A stretch of DNA of 64,000 nucleotides. Source: an uncultured Colwellia sp. Its GTDB lineage: Bacteria; Pseudomonadota; Gammaproteobacteria; Enterobacterales; Alteromonadaceae. Below, piece by piece: positions 1-7,929 of the stretch (the stretch's first letter is position 1; the number at the start of each line of letters is the position of its first letter). The notes beneath the pieces were generated by a model. The model did no database searches, was not told the DNA's origin, and worked only from the letters and a program-made list of their open reading frames with translations. The stretch spans positions 270,630 to 334,629 of the forward strand of contig CAJXWZ010000001.1 of assembly GCA_913062815.1 (NCBI GenBank). Direction: 5' to 3'. Position numbers and translations under genes: made by a program.

Positions 1-1788
1 TATACGTAAATAGTTTGGTTGACTGTTACTATTCTTTTCTAGAAATAACGTCACTACATTGTCATTCGTTTCTAATAAACCATTATCATTAAAATCTTCG
101 CCATTAAAACTAATCCATTCACTGCCTTCACTAATAGCATAAATATTTGCTTCATCATTGGTAACAATAAAATCAAAAATAGGCTGCCCTTCAGCTAATG
201 AAAAAGGGTGATATTCATGGGTTAACGTGGTGGTGATTCGATCGTCACCAAAATCATTTATTTGTGGCACATAACGCTTAAAACTGACGGTATTATTATC
301 AAGAGCAAATAAAGTATTAGCTTGCGTAGCTACATCCACTTCACTAGTAAAATAAGCATTGGCAATATCCCAAAACAAAACCTTTAGATCTTCATCGGCA
401 AACTCTAAGGTCTGGGTGACGACGAAATAACGTCCAGATAAGCGTACAATATCCGTTGGCTCCCATTCAATATCGAAATCAACAATTTCACTAACACTGC
501 TATCAATCAGGTTGATTTTATAACGGTGCGTTGTTTCAGTGACGGTTTCGTCTTCTTCAGTCACCGTTTCTATTGCTTTGGCTAAGAGGTAATCACCATT
601 CGGGTGCATTATCAATTGCTCTAGACTAGTTTCAACAGGTGAAACATCAAGTGTTGCAACTACCTCACCGGTATACTGGTGGTAGGTTACTAATTGATGC
701 CCAACAGCTACATAGAAATGAGGGGCTAAAGGAGAAATTAGCATTTCATTATTATTGATTTCTAATGCTTCCAGCACTTTGTTTTCAATGATTGAATCAG
801 AATTATAAAAACTCACTTTAATCGTTTCATTGATAACTTGTGTTTCTTGCACTGTTGAAATAACAATATCAGCGACTGAGTTAACGTTAAGTGGCGCAAC
901 ACCGGGGTCTGCAGTAATTTGTAGTTTATTGTCTTCCAATGACGTTAAGGTCAGCCAGTCAGCTTGGGTTGATGCTTGCCATTCAACAGTACTCTCACCA
1001 TTATTGCCAATCGCAAGTGTTGTTTCTAGCGCTGAAATGCTGGGTGTCGAAGTCAAAGCAATTGCGGTTTTCTCCGCAAGTAAATAGATATTATCTAGCG
1101 CTAAATCTACCGGAATTGACTTAGTATCTCCTGAGGTTACTTCCGTCAGAATAATATTACCTTGTTGCAACCCTTGAGCAGTTAACGATGTTATGTCAGG
1201 GGTAACAACTATACTGCCATCACCCGTGCCCGAGGTAACATCTAATGATAACCAGCTTACATCACTACTAGCGGTCCACTCATTAGTTTCGCTGGATATG
1301 TTGATTGTTTGACCTGCAATGGCGGTATCGCCAAAAGTACCATTGTATTTAACCTTTTGAGTATCTACAGCCAAATTCCATACGAGTAGAGATATGTCAA
1401 TGTCATGTGAAGCAAACTTACTGGCATCATCGTTGCTCGTTGCGATACGTATTTTGGTGGTATAAGTATCAGCTAGAAAAAATTGCGCATTGATAACATC
1501 AAGGTAAATAGTCGCAGAAGTTTCGGTAACATTATCAGTGCGATGTTCTAACCAAGCAACAGGATCATTTTCTGGAGCAAAACCAACCAGTAAACCATCT
1601 CCGACATAATTGACTTGTATGGCGATAGTTTCAGTTGATTCTTGTAAAAACTCATTACTGAACTGTGCTTCAGTAACATCTGCTGAAATAGAGAAAACAG
1701 TTTTATCTTCTGAGCTGCCACATGCTTGTAGCATAATCGCTGTGATAATTAGCATTACTTTATAGATATGGCGCATTTGTTCCTTCAT
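1..1788 (-). CDS. Lipoprotein with BACON-like repeats and a propeller-like region (partial)
   Basis: The reading frame is open on the minus strand from the ATG at 1786-1788 to the window edge; I checked all 596 codons and found no stop. The start has an AGGA ribosome site about 7 bases upstream. The N-terminus is a lipoprotein signal: a basic and hydrophobic stretch ends in LQAC, with Cys at about residue 23. Two beta-sandwich repeats resembling BACON domains follow, at about residues 155-205 (EWTASSDVSWLSL, then SGTGDG) and 253-313 (VEWQASTQADWLTLT). The part from about residue 325 onward reads like a beta-propeller (HPNGDYLLAK). The protein is probably anchored in the outer membrane, facing the periplasm or surface. 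BACON domains elsewhere are linked to carbohydrate or mucin binding; the ligand here is unknown. The C-terminus lies outside the window. Confidence 0.82.
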   Translation of the reverse strand, partial: MKEQMRHIYKVMLIITAIMLQACGSSEDKTVFSISADVTEAQFSNEFLQESTETIAIQVNYVGDGLLVGFAPENDPVAWLEHRTDNVTETSATIYLDVINAQFFLADTYTTKIRIATSNDDASKFASHDIDISLLVWNLAVDTQKVKYNGTFGDTAIAGQTINISSETNEWTASSDVSWLSLDVTSGTGDGSIVVTPDITSLTAQGLQQGNIILTEVTSGDTKSIPVDLALDNIYLLAEKTAIALTSTPSISALETTLAIGNNGESTVEWQASTQADWLTLTSLEDNKLQITADPGVAPLNVNSVADIVISTVQETQVINETIKVSFYNSDSIIENKVLEALEINNNEMLISPLAPHFYVAVGHQLVTYHQYTGEVVATLDVSPVETSLEQLIMHPNGDYLLAKAIETVTEEDETVTETTHRYKINLIDSSVSEIVDFDIEWEPTDIVRLSGRYFVVTQTLEFADEDLKVLFWDIANAYFTSEVDVATQANTLFALDNNTVSFKRYVPQINDFGDDRITTTLTHEYHPFSLAEGQPIFDFIVTNDEANIYAISEGSEWISFNGEDFNDNGLLETNDNVVTLFLEKNSNSQPNYLRI

Positions 1789-1901
1789 AACAATTCCTAA
1801 AAGCTGATGTATAAATCTAAGTGATTTTTATTATTTTGCGTATGATTAGCTTACAAAAGTTAACATAGTCTTATAAATGATAAAACTAATTTAATGACTC
1901 G

Positions 1902-2330
1902 CTACTTTTCACCTTCTAAATAGGCAAACACTGTACCAAATGCTTGTTCTTGATATTGCTTAAGGCCGGTATCGCGAAAATCTATATCAATCTGGCTTTT
2001 CGCTAATTCTTTCTTAATAAAGCTACCGGCAAGTATTTCAACATGTAGCTCTTGGATTAATTGAATTGCCGCTTCAACCTTAAAACCAATAGGGCCACCG
2101 GCAAATTTCCCTTTTAACGCACGCCCTTTAATCAAGACATGAGTGACACCATAGTCTTCCATTAATTTGGCAAAAGTGAACTGAAACTTTTGTACTTGCT
2201 CAGCATCGCCTGCGTTATCTAAACTCACTTTTTGAACTCGTGTTTGAGGAATGTCATACAAATTATTTTCTTTGCTCATAATACAAATAATTGCATCATT
2301 GCCTTTTATTTCAACGCCACATGCTTTCAT
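1902..2330 (-). CDS. DUF3010 family protein
   Basis: A 142-residue soluble protein starting MKACGVEIKGNDAIIC, recognisable as the DUF3010 family found in marine gammaproteobacteria. The fold begins with an RNase-H-like strand pattern (VEIKGNDAIICIM) and contains a conserved central KGRALKGKFAGGP segment, consistent with a nuclease-like or Holliday-resolvase-like fold, but no function has been established. There is no signal peptide or membrane segment. The ATG at 2330 has a GAGAG ribosome site about 8 bases upstream. It is divergent from the SDR gene, with about 125 bases between the starts that must hold both promoters. Confidence 0.8.
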   Translation of the reverse strand: MKACGVEIKGNDAIICIMSKENNLYDIPQTRVQKVSLDNAGDAEQVQKFQFTFAKLMEDYGVTHVLIKGRALKGKFAGGPIGFKVEAAIQLIQELHVEILAGSFIKKELAKSQIDIDFRDTGLKQYQEQAFGTVFAYLEGEK

Positions 2331-2456
2331 GGATAACTCTCATTTCGATTAATTGCCGTCATTATAGCGAAATAGTGAAAATAAGAAAATGGAAGTAGCA
2401 TTAACTTAGCGTTATCATTAATAAAATTGAAAGAAATAATAATTTTAGAGTTAAAA

Positions 2457-3182
2457 ATGAAAAAAACATGTGTAGTAACCGGTGGTAGTTCAGGAATTGG
2501 CCTAAGCATAGTAAAGCTATTTGAACAGAATGATTACCAAGTATTTAATTTGGACTTAACCCCCTCAACTACTGGTGAGTTTTGTCAATGTGACGTTACC
2601 GATGTAAAACAAGTTACTGCGATAATAAATGAAATCAGTCAAAAACAGTCTATTGATGTGTTGGTTTCTAACGCTGGCATTCATTTTTCAGCCAACATTG
2701 AGAATACCTCGGAAGACGAGCTGGACAAGGTATTTAATATTAACGTCAAAGGAGCTTATGCTGCGGTTAAAGCTGTACTTCCTGTGATGAAGTCTAATAA
2801 TAGTGGGTCTATTATCTTAATATCTTCTGATCAAGCCCTGATTGCCAAACAAAACTCATTTGCTTATAACTTAAGTAAAGCTGCGTTGGCTTCTATGGCC
2901 AAAACCACCGCTTTAGATTATGCCCCTTTTAATATTCGTGCTAACGCCGTTTGCCCTGGCACTATCGAAACACCGCTATATCATCAAGCTATTAATAGTT
3001 ACTGTAAAAAATCTGGTGCCAATAAAGCAGAAGTGCATAGTGAAGAAGAAAAGCTGCAACCACTAAACCGTTTGGGGCAACCTGAAGAAGTTGCTGAGTT
3101 AGTGCTATTTTTAGCTTCAAGCAAAGCTAAATTCATCACAGGCAGCCTACAAGTAATTGATGGCGGCTACACAGTACAGTAA
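2457..3182 (+). CDS. Short-chain dehydrogenase/reductase
   Basis: A 241-residue classical SDR. The NAD(P)-binding glycine motif TGGSSGIG is at residues 8-15, NAG at 72-74, catalytic Ser about 124, and the YNLSK motif with Tyr137 and Lys141. The C-terminus has the usual substrate loop and the ending ITGSLQVIDGG. I chose the ATG at 2457 over an upstream in-frame TTG at 2427 because it has AGAG upstream and gives the normal family length. It is followed 41 bases later by an amidohydrolase on the same strand and faces a sugar-acid dehydratase and a class II aldolase. From this context the likely role is oxidation of an aldose, or of a 2-keto-3-deoxy sugar acid as in L-fucose catabolism. The substrate cannot be read from the sequence. 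Confidence 0.85.
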   Translation: MKKTCVVTGGSSGIGLSIVKLFEQNDYQVFNLDLTPSTTGEFCQCDVTDVKQVTAIINEISQKQSIDVLVSNAGIHFSANIENTSEDELDKVFNINVKGAYAAVKAVLPVMKSNNSGSIILISSDQALIAKQNSFAYNLSKAALASMAKTTALDYAPFNIRANAVCPGTIETPLYHQAINSYCKKSGANKAEVHSEEEKLQPLNRLGQPEEVAELVLFLASSKAKFITGSLQVIDGGYTVQ

Positions 3183-3223
3183 GTTAATTTCAGAAAAAAA
3201 TAACACCAAAACGAGTATTTAAG

Positions 3224-4129
3224 TTGAAGATAATTGATCCACATATCCACCTGTTTAATGTTGAAGAAGGCGATTATCATTGGCTTAAGGCTGAAAGCCC
3301 ACCTTTTTGGTCCGATAAGTCACTGATCAACAAATCATTCACTTTTAGCGATATAAAGCTTAGTTCGCCTATTAATCTAGAGGGTTTTATTCATATTGAA
3401 GCAGGATTTGATAACTCCCAGCCTTGGCGTGAACTTGAGTTTCTTGAAGACACTATTTTAAATCAAAAAAATAAGACGCTTTTTAAAGCAATTGCTAGCA
3501 TAGACTTAACTAAACCTACTCTGCATTTAGAACAAGATCTAGACATATTAGCTAAGCAAAAATCTTTTACTGGTGTTCGTCATATTTTCGATGAGCAAGC
3601 ATTACAGTTATTAACCGACAGGCAAGTTTTAGACAATATTGCTGCACTTAACGAATTTGCAAAAGCTAGAAATCAAGGTATTGTCTTCGAGACACAGCTA
3701 TTCCTTAGTGATCGACAGGCTGTTAAGACTATCTGTACAGTTATCGAAAAAAGTACACATATAAAATTCATTATCAACCATGCCGGATTTCCACCCACTG
3801 CTCATCTAATAGCGCCTTGGCAACATTGGTATGACAGTTTATGTGAACTTGCCTCGTTGCCAAATATAGCGGTGAAATGCTCCGGTTGGGAAATGGTCGA
3901 TAGAGAGTTTCAAAAAGCACGCCTCAATAAACAGCTATCGGTGATCTTGAATACCTTTGGTGTTAATAAAGTAATGCTAGCGAGTAATTTTCCTTTATGC
4001 TTATTTAGTCACAAAAGCTATCAAGATTACTGGTTATCAATAATTCAAAGTGATTTTTTTCAAAAGTTAACGATGCAAGAAAAAAGCGCATTGTGTTACC
4101 ACAATGCGCTTAATTGGTATTCTATGTAA
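3224..4129 (+). CDS. Amidohydrolase-2 family TIM-barrel hydrolase, likely sugar lactonase
   Basis: A 301-residue COG3618-type metal-dependent hydrolase. The N-terminal metal motif DPHIH is at residues 5-9, and a conserved His lies at 186 (INHAGFPP). Where many relatives have an Asp (GSDWP), this protein has Asn255 (ASNFP), a variant that may change metal or acid-base chemistry. The start is a TTG at 3224, preceded by ACGAG about 8 bases upstream; no better ATG gives the DPHIH motif its usual place. The protein is cytoplasmic. Next to an SDR and facing an acid-sugar dehydratase, it is best explained as an aldonolactonase (fuconolactonase-like), though this is inference. Its last codons contain a hairpin that serves as the terminator of the opposing genes. 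Confidence 0.8.
   Translation: MKIIDPHIHLFNVEEGDYHWLKAESPPFWSDKSLINKSFTFSDIKLSSPINLEGFIHIEAGFDNSQPWRELEFLEDTILNQKNKTLFKAIASIDLTKPTLHLEQDLDILAKQKSFTGVRHIFDEQALQLLTDRQVLDNIAALNEFAKARNQGIVFETQLFLSDRQAVKTICTVIEKSTHIKFIINHAGFPPTAHLIAPWQHWYDSLCELASLPNIAVKCSGWEMVDREFQKARLNKQLSVILNTFGVNKVMLASNFPLCLFSHKSYQDYWLSIIQSDFFQKLTMQEKSALCYHNALNWYSM
4080..4111 (-). terminator. Intrinsic terminator inside the convergent amidohydrolase gene
   Basis: A perfect 12-bp stem (AAGCGCATTGTG at 4084-4095, CACAATGCGCTT at 4100-4111) closes a 4-base loop. Read on the minus strand it is followed at once by six T residues (A4080-4085 on the plus strand). It lies 46 bases past the stop of the enolase-superfamily gene, so it fits as terminator of the aldolase-dehydratase pair. 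It is inside the last 17 codons of the opposing gene. Confidence 0.85.
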
Positions 4130-4156
4130 TCATTTGCCTATGTAAAAGCTTGATTA

Positions 4157-5332
4157 CTACTTAATAATAACATGCGGAGACTTCTTCACCACTTCATCAT
4201 TTAATTCGATGCCAATGCCTGGCACTTCTGTTACTTGGAAAAAACCGTCAACCGGTTGTGGATCCTCTAAGCACAATTCGCGGTTCCAATCTTTAATTGC
4301 ATAAGTATGATGTTCATGAATTAAAAAGTTGGGAATAGCGGTTTCTAAATGCAGTGACGCTGCGGTTGCAACAGGCCCACCACAAACATGTGCCTGTACG
4401 CGAATATCATAAACGTCGGCGTAATCACATACTTTTTTAGCTTCTGTAAAACCACCACATAGACCCACATCAGGTTGTAATACATCAATACTTTGCGATT
4501 CAAAATAAGGACGAACATCCCAACGATGATATAAACGCTCTCCGCCAGCGATAGGCACATTCACCCTATCTGATACTTTTTTATGTACCGCTGAATTTAA
4601 ATAGTTTACAGGCTCTTCATACATCATACAGCCTACTTCTTCCACAATAGCGCCCATTTGTATGGCCGAAGCAGCGCCCATTAATGAATGAGATTCAAAA
4701 ATAATATCTACATCTTCTCCAACAGCATCTCTAATTGCACGTAACCTATTGCCAAATAGACGCATCTGAGGTTTTGTAAATAGTTTAGTGCGATCAAATG
4801 ATGAACTACCATCTTTGTTATAAACAATGGGATCTACTTTTACCGCATCATACCCTTCACTAACTGCTTTCAAAGCCGCTTGCGCATATTCTTCTGGTTC
4901 AATTAATTTAGTTATTTCGCTATCCCAATCAAATTGAAGTTGGCTAGCATAGGTACGCAACTTGTCGTTTACCTTACCACCTAATAGTTGATAAACAGGT
5001 ACGCCTAAAGCTTTTGCTTTGATATCCCAAAGTGCAGTATCGATAGCACTCATCGCTGAGTAGAGTACCGGACCACCACCTAAACCCCAAAAACTTTCCC
5101 GTAACATTCGAGACCAAAGTAGTTCAGTGTTAAAAGGATTAAAGCCGATTAATACTGCTTCAGAAATTTCTTTGAGCATAGCTGCTGCTGCACTATGTCC
5201 CCAATCGTAAGCAAGACCTGCTTCACCAACACCACTGATACCTTCATCAGTATGGATACGAACAAAAACAGGGTTCCACGCGGGGCGTTTTGGACAGTGA
5301 ATATCAAAAACTTCAATGTGAGTTATTTTCAT
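4157..5332 (-). CDS. Enolase-superfamily acid-sugar dehydratase (galactonate-dehydratase-like)
   Basis: A 391-residue mandelate racemase/muconate lactonizing enzyme relative. The N-terminal capping domain spans about residues 1-125 and the barrel about 130-365. Visible active-site residues are Lys165 (KVDP), metal ligands Glu213, Glu239/240 (YEEP) and Glu265 (GGERLY), His215 in an E-x-H arrangement typical of acid-sugar dehydratases, Asp288 (QPDVG) and His315 (QAHVCGG). The family dehydrates aldonic acids to 2-keto-3-deoxy acids in the cytoplasm. The ATG at 5332 follows an AAAGAGAA ribosome site. It lies 30 bases after the aldolase gene, so the two are almost certainly co-transcribed. Substrate candidates include fuconate, galactonate or other sugar acids from algal polysaccharides, but sequence alone does not decide. 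Confidence 0.85.
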   Translation of the reverse strand: MKITHIEVFDIHCPKRPAWNPVFVRIHTDEGISGVGEAGLAYDWGHSAAAAMLKEISEAVLIGFNPFNTELLWSRMLRESFWGLGGGPVLYSAMSAIDTALWDIKAKALGVPVYQLLGGKVNDKLRTYASQLQFDWDSEITKLIEPEEYAQAALKAVSEGYDAVKVDPIVYNKDGSSSFDRTKLFTKPQMRLFGNRLRAIRDAVGEDVDIIFESHSLMGAASAIQMGAIVEEVGCMMYEEPVNYLNSAVHKKVSDRVNVPIAGGERLYHRWDVRPYFESQSIDVLQPDVGLCGGFTEAKKVCDYADVYDIRVQAHVCGGPVATAASLHLETAIPNFLIHEHHTYAIKDWNRELCLEDPQPVDGFFQVTEVPGIGIELNDEVVKKSPHVIIK

Positions 5333-5362
5333 TTATTTCTCTTTAAATTTAACGCTAAATGG

Positions 5363-6133
5363 TTAGTTGGCAAAGTCTGGATATTTTCTGGCAACACGAC
5401 GAATCATCGCCGGCCAAGCAGTTTCTCCGCCTGTCTTACCGGTATGCACAACACTTGCTTGGGCTTTAATGTTATCAATGATACTTTGAGGGGCATAAAT
5501 AGGTTTCATACCTGTTGCCATTACCTGTAATTGTATCTGACAGGCTCTGGTTAAATCGTACATATGCATGAAGGCATCACCGATGGTTTTCCCCATAGTC
5601 AATGCGCCATGATTACGTAACAGCATAAAATTATTCGTACCTAAATCATGCTGCAGCCTTAATTTTTCATCTGCGTTGACCGCCAAACCTTCATATTCGT
5701 GATAGCTCATCGAAGCCAGTGCAAACATTGAGTACTGGCTTAAGGGCAGTAATCCTTTTTCAAGGCTAGCGACGGCAATGGTTTCATTGGTATGAACATG
5801 CATAACACAAATATCATCATGTCTGGCTTCATGTACAGCACTATGAATGGTAAAGCCTGCGGGGTTAATTTCAAAAGGAGACGCTTTATCAATAATATTT
5901 CCGTCAATATCGATTTTAACTAAATTGGATGCTGTCACTTCTTCAAACGCTAAACCAAAAGCATTAATTAAAATATGCTCTGTATCAGGTATACGCGCAG
6001 AAATATGCGTGTGAATTAAATCATCCCAACCATGCATTACCATAAGACGATAACAGGCCGCCAAATCGACACGAATCTGCCACTCTTGGGCTGATACTTT
6101 ACCTTTTAAATTTACTTTCGGTGTTTCAATCAT
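5363..6133 (-). CDS. Class II aldolase/adducin family protein
   Basis: A 256-residue single-domain class II aldolase. Zinc ligands are visible as His112 and His114 (MHVHTNETIA) and His175 (LLRNHGALTMG), matching the fuculose-1-phosphate aldolase/adducin fold. The family cleaves a ketose or keto-acid between C3 and C4 using zinc, giving pyruvate or a triose derivative. It is the first gene of the minus-strand pair and could cleave the 2-keto-3-deoxy acid made by the dehydratase downstream. The ATG at 6133 has AAGAG upstream. It is divergent from the NRDE gene across 135 bases. Adducin-type members without proven enzyme activity exist, so the reaction is inferred. Confidence 0.83.
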   Translation of the reverse strand: MIETPKVNLKGKVSAQEWQIRVDLAACYRLMVMHGWDDLIHTHISARIPDTEHILINAFGLAFEEVTASNLVKIDIDGNIIDKASPFEINPAGFTIHSAVHEARHDDICVMHVHTNETIAVASLEKGLLPLSQYSMFALASMSYHEYEGLAVNADEKLRLQHDLGTNNFMLLRNHGALTMGKTIGDAFMHMYDLTRACQIQLQVMATGMKPIYAPQSIIDNIKAQASVVHTGKTGGETAWPAMIRRVARKYPDFAN

Positions 6134-6268
6134 CTTTACACTCTTACTAGCCAGCTAAGGATATAATTGAATTTTAACTGAGTAATCTGTTTCGTTAAAG
6201 AAAGACTTACGATAAGTTATAATAGAGACACAATTTTATCGCCACTTTATTGGTGCCTGCATTATATT

Positions 6269-7054
6269 ATGTGTATTTTATTTTTAGCCATCGACCAACA
6301 CCCTAAATACCCAGTCATCATTTGTGCAAACCGTGATGAGTTTCATCAACGGCCGACCAAGAAAATGCACTGGTGGCAAGAAACAGATGTGCAACATTCT
6401 ATTTTAGCCGGAAAAGATCTACAGGCTGGTGGAACTTGGCTAGGTTTAAATAAACAAGGTCGATTTAGTGCATTAACCAATTACCGCCAACCTCAACTCT
6501 TTGATAATAACAAACAGTCGCGTGGCAACTTGGTATTACAATCGTTAAATCAGCATGACGATGAAATAATAGAGCTGCTTGCACAAACTTCATCTCAATA
6601 TAATGGCTTTAATTTAATCTTTGGCCAATTGACAAATTTATCTTGTTTCGACAGTGTGACTCAAAGACAACAACAATTATCCTCAGGATTTCATAGCTTA
6701 TGTAATGGTGCTTTAGATGATATTTGGCCCAAAATGGCCTTAGGACAAAGACAACTAAATAATGCAATAAGCTCACAATCTACACAACCACTAGAGATAG
6801 AAGAGTTGTTTGAACTGATGAGCAACGCTACTCAGGCACAAGCTGAGTTACTACCCCAAACAGGTATACCACTAAATTGGGAGCAACTACTCAGCTCAAT
6901 TTTCATTATTTCACCCGATTATGGCACTCGCACAACTAATATTATTACCCTAGATATACGAGGAAATATCGAGATTTATGATCGCAGCTATAATAATAAG
7001 GGAGCATGTACTGAGCAGCAAAACTTCTCTTTTACCATTGAGAGCAATAGTTAA
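6269..7054 (+). CDS. NRDE family protein (TANGO2 homologue)
   Basis: A 261-residue protein with the family signature: Cys2 right after the initiator Met, and NRDE at residues 21-24 (CANRDEF). The central segment AGGTWLGLNKQGRFSALTNYR is also characteristic. The Ntn-hydrolase-like fold suggests that Cys2 becomes the N-terminal nucleophile after Met removal. Human and yeast homologues have been linked to heme trafficking or metabolite repair; the bacterial substrate is not settled. No signal peptide is present. The ribosome site is weak, but the ATG at 6269 is fixed by the conserved MCILFLA start. Confidence 0.85.
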   Translation: MCILFLAIDQHPKYPVIICANRDEFHQRPTKKMHWWQETDVQHSILAGKDLQAGGTWLGLNKQGRFSALTNYRQPQLFDNNKQSRGNLVLQSLNQHDDEIIELLAQTSSQYNGFNLIFGQLTNLSCFDSVTQRQQQLSSGFHSLCNGALDDIWPKMALGQRQLNNAISSQSTQPLEIEELFELMSNATQAQAELLPQTGIPLNWEQLLSSIFIISPDYGTRTTNIITLDIRGNIEIYDRSYNNKGACTEQQNFSFTIESNS

Positions 7055-7221
7055 TAAAAAAACACCATTAGTTATCCTATTTGACTAACATTTAGTTAAC
7101 CCAATAGCCTCAATAAGACAACAAACACATAAACCAATGAAAATAAGGCACATTTTATATGGCATCGTCTTTGCTATTATTTAATTGACATTTATATGAA
7201 CCAAAGAGAAAGGAAGTTAAT

Positions 7222-7650
7222 ATGAGCCATGATGAAGGTAAAGGGACGAATTCACCAGAGCCACAAGGTGATGAAATATCTCAAAATGAAACAGCTACAA
7301 AATCAGTTGAGCAAACAAGCAATAAGCAATCCTTTGATGAAGAAACTGCTAAACAGCATACTTTTGACGAAAACGAGGAAACAACTTGGCACAACAAAAA
7401 CGCCTTAAAGCGTGGTATTGCTATGTTAGGATACGGTTTTATAGCTGGCTTTGTACGTTTAGGTATTACCCTTATCGCAGTATTTCAATTCTTCTCTTTG
7501 CTATTCGCTGAAAAACCTAACCAACCTTTAGTTAAATTTGGTCAGAATTTAAATACTTATTTATATCAAATTAACCAGTTTTTAACGGTGAATTCTGAAA
7601 TGTATCCATTTCCTTTCGCTGATTGGCCTGATTCAGCACCCAAAGCATAA
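7222..7650 (+). CDS. DUF4389 domain membrane protein
   Basis: A 142-residue protein with an acidic, low-complexity N-terminal half (residues 1-60, rich in Glu, Gln and Thr), followed by a DUF4389 domain. The sequence RGIAMLGYGFIAGFVRLGITLIAVFQFFSLLF holds one long or two short membrane segments, and the conserved tail ends MYPFPFADWP. The ATG at 7222 has a strong AGGAAG site. The function of the family is unknown. It stands alone on its strand, converging with a small membrane protein gene at 7665-7838. Confidence 0.83.
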   Translation: MSHDEGKGTNSPEPQGDEISQNETATKSVEQTSNKQSFDEETAKQHTFDENEETTWHNKNALKRGIAMLGYGFIAGFVRLGITLIAVFQFFSLLFAEKPNQPLVKFGQNLNTYLYQINQFLTVNSEMYPFPFADWPDSAPKA

Positions 7651-7664
7651 TAATTGATATTGCT

Positions 7665-7838
7665 TTAGAGCATTCCTTTTACCAGAGCGGCAATTAGAAT
7701 AGCAAAAACCAGTATCCAGGTGGTTTTACTAAATTTTGCTTGCTGCTCTTCATCCATAGGTTTGCCAAAACGCTCTCCTAAAATCACCATTAAAGCCACA
7801 GCACCAAATAGACAAGCGAGAATAATAAGTAAAGTCAT
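7665..7838 (-). CDS. Small two-helix membrane protein, uncharacterised
   Basis: A 57-residue frame with an ATG at 7836-7838, an AGGAAG ribosome site about 7 bases upstream and a TAA at 7665-7667. The product starts MTLLIILACLFGAVALMVI and ends TTWILVFAILIAALVKGML, giving two hydrophobic helices joined by a polar, charged loop (GERFGKPMDEEQQAKFSK). The strong ribosome site, coherent two-helix topology and otherwise empty gap support a real gene. It is divergent from the ThrE-type exporter, whose start is 91 bases away. No known family is recognised. Confidence 0.7.
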   Translation of the reverse strand: MTLLIILACLFGAVALMVILGERFGKPMDEEQQAKFSKTTWILVFAILIAALVKGML

Positions 7839-7929
7839 ATGTTCTTCCTGAGAAAGTTAATGGAATAGCTATACAATTGCTAAAAATCAATTAACATTAG
7901 CAAAGGTATTCTTATTATTCACTAGTTCT

